This document shows positions 62,857-64,000 of a stretch of 64,000 bases of DNA, piece by piece; within the stretch, counting starts at the first letter, position 1; every line of letters starts with the position of its first letter. A model generated the notes under the pieces. That model was not told where the DNA came from. It did not search any database and saw only the letters and a list, made by a program, of their open reading frames with translations. Both the position numbers and the translations under genes were made by a program. The stretch spans positions 62,001 through 126,000 of the forward strand of contig NZ_RJJQ01000010.1 in the NCBI RefSeq assembly GCF_003724155.1, read 5' to 3'. The DNA comes from Flexivirga caeni. Lineage in GTDB: Bacteria; Actinomycetota; Actinomycetes; Actinomycetales; Dermatophilaceae.

Positions 62857-63489
62857 GTGAAGACCCGCTACGACGCGATCGCTCCGTGGTATGCCGAGGC
62901 CACCCACGACTGGGTGCCCGTCTGCGTGCCCTATCTACCCGATGACCTGACGGGCCAGCGGGTGCTCGACCTGGCGTGCGGGGTGGGCGCCGTCAGCCGC
63001 GCGCTCGCGGACCGTGGCGCCGAGGTGACCGCTGTCGACGCATCCGCGCAGATGCTTCAGCACGCCGATGGCACCAGAGTGCGATGGCTGCACGGGGACG
63101 CGACGAACACCGGCTGGTGGGACGGCGAGGTGTTCGACGGCGTCGTCTGCAACATGGCGCTCATGGACATCGGCGACCTGGACGCCGCGCTGGCCACCAT
63201 TGCAACGACGGTGAATCCACAAGGATGGGCGCTGATTTCGCTGCTGCATCCGTGCTTTCCCGGACTGGAGGCGGCCGGTGCCCTGTCGAGCTGGCCGCCC
63301 GACCGGGGCTACTCCTCGGAAGGCTGGTGGACGACCGGCGGCGACGGGGTGCGCGGGCACGTCGGCGCTCACCACCGCACGCTGGCCACCTACCTGAACG
63401 CGGTGCTCCGCTCGGGACTGCAGCTGACCGAGGTGATCGAGCCGCCCGCGGAGGTGCCGCGCTACCTGATCCTGCGTTGCACGCGAGGA
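62857..63489 (+). CDS. Class I SAM-dependent methyltransferase, no in-frame stop seen
   Basis: From GTG 62857 the frame encodes a methyltransferase: TRYDAIAPWYAEATHDWV, VLDLACGVGAVSRALADRGA (SAM site), DGVVCNMALMDIGDL and, at the end, EVPRYLILRCTR, where such proteins usually finish (about 63489). No stop follows in this frame up to the window end, because the frame runs antisense through the MFS gene. A stop at 63522-63524 exists one base earlier in phase, so a small deletion is possible. Substrate unknown. Confidence 0.65.
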
Positions 63490-63492
63490 AGC

Positions 63493-64000
63493 TCAGTGCT
63501 CCTCGACGTCGCGGGAGTTGGTGAGCGACAGTGCCCCGAAGGCGGCGATGGCGCCGACGACGACGGCGAGGATGCCGTAGGTGATGCGCTCGCCGCGGAA
63601 GAACGACGCGACCAGGGCGTCGCTCCAGGTGCCGGCCGGCAGGACGGTGGTGACCAGGGCCGCTATCAGCGTGCCGACGAGCGCGGTGCCGATACTCGTG
63701 CCGACCTCCTGCGCGGTGTCGTTGAGCGCGGTGCCCATCGAGGTGCGGTTCTCCGGCATCGCCTCGACGAGAGCGACCGCGCAGATCGTCATGACCGTCC
63801 GCAGACCGATCGTCATCACGACCATGCTGGCGGCGATGGCGAGGTAGCCGTGCTCGACGCCCCACGCCATACCGGCGAGGGAAATGGTGAGACAGGCGGC
63901 ACCGACGAAGCAGGCGACGCGGTGGCCGAATCGCTTGCCGAGCCACTCCGACAACGGGGTGGCGACCAGCATCGTGACGATCATCGGCAGGTTGGCCAGA
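63493..64000 (-). CDS. MFS transporter, DHA2-like, 5' end outside window
   Basis: The C-terminal 169 residues of a 14-segment (DHA2) MFS exporter: PLSEWLGKRFGHRVACFVGA, EAMPENRTSMGTALNDTAQEV then GTSIGTALVGTLIAALV. The start lies beyond the window. Convergent with the methyltransferase gene. Confidence 0.8.
   Translation of the reverse strand, partial: LANLPMIVTMLVATPLSEWLGKRFGHRVACFVGAACLTISLAGMAWGVEHGYLAIAASMVVMTIGLRTVMTICAVALVEAMPENRTSMGTALNDTAQEVGTSIGTALVGTLIAALVTTVLPAGTWSDALVASFFRGERITYGILAVVVGAIAAFGALSLTNSRDVEEH

Overview
The window is about 70% G+C DNA from an actinobacterium. The evidence is the gene order tRNA-Trp, secE, nusG, rplK, rplA, rplJ, rplL, rpoB, rpoC, rpsL, rpsG, fusA, tuf on the minus strand, with hadA, hadB, murB and rpmG next to it. 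GTG and TTG starts are frequent, and there is a cluster resembling M. tuberculosis htdX-fabG4-fadA2. Protein flavour suggests Micrococcales, perhaps near Dermacoccaceae; that placement is an inference.

Layout. 0-7.3 kb: a DinB-type fragment, a lipoprotein phosphatase, an MFS exporter, PEP synthase with its PpsR-type regulator, and a subgroup Ic aspartate aminotransferase. 7.4-12.8 kb: a surface-glycan cluster with three GT2 glycosyltransferases, UDP-galactopyranose mutase and a TylF-like methyltransferase. 12.8-15.5 kb: a frameshifted DUF2785 gene and an ArsR-like regulator translationally coupled to an MFS gene. 15.6-20.1 kb: str operon. 20.4-21.4 kb: a GtrB/DPM1-like glycosyltransferase. 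21.8-29.3 kb: rpoC and rpoB. 29.7-37.1 kb: accessory genes between rpoB and rplL (secreted protease, acyl-CoA dehydrogenase pair, DUF222 remnant, META protein, hydrolase, VapBC, deformylase remnant, cupin). 37.1-45 kb: rplL, rplJ, rplA, rplK, nusG, secE and tRNA-Trp, broken by a DUF3800-like gene, an Eis-type acetyltransferase and a lipoprotein. 45-50 kb: a tandem GNAT, a secreted propeller/ricin protein, a frameshifted adenosine deaminase, a NUDIX hydrolase and a small membrane protein. 50-53.5 kb: PAP2-type protein, murB, hadB, hadA, rpmG, tRNA-Met, tRNA-Thr. 53.5-59.7 kb: fatty-acid cluster MaoC, FabG4, FadA divergent from TetR and an acyl-CoA oxidase-like enzyme. 59.7-64 kb: two ATPase genes, a methyltransferase and the end of an MFS gene.

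The most unusual property is an 8-mer, GTATGNCG, found by eye about 130 times on the two strands together, where base composition predicts 2 to 3. It forces rare Tyr TAT and Ile ATA codons, occurs equally in both orientations, and forms inverted-pair hairpins between housekeeping genes. This resembles the DNA uptake sequences of Neisseria and Pasteurellaceae. A second system is a set of intergenic elements in which a CGAGCGG word plus a locus-specific tail appears twice at exactly 20 bp spacing and then twice inverted at 20 bp spacing (15.5, 33.1 and 48.0 kb). Other notes: RpoB carries Asn at the Ser531 position of the rifampicin region, NusG has a ~190-residue acidic extension, the rplJL leader contains an intrinsic terminator, and MurB carries an in-frame palindromic insertion.
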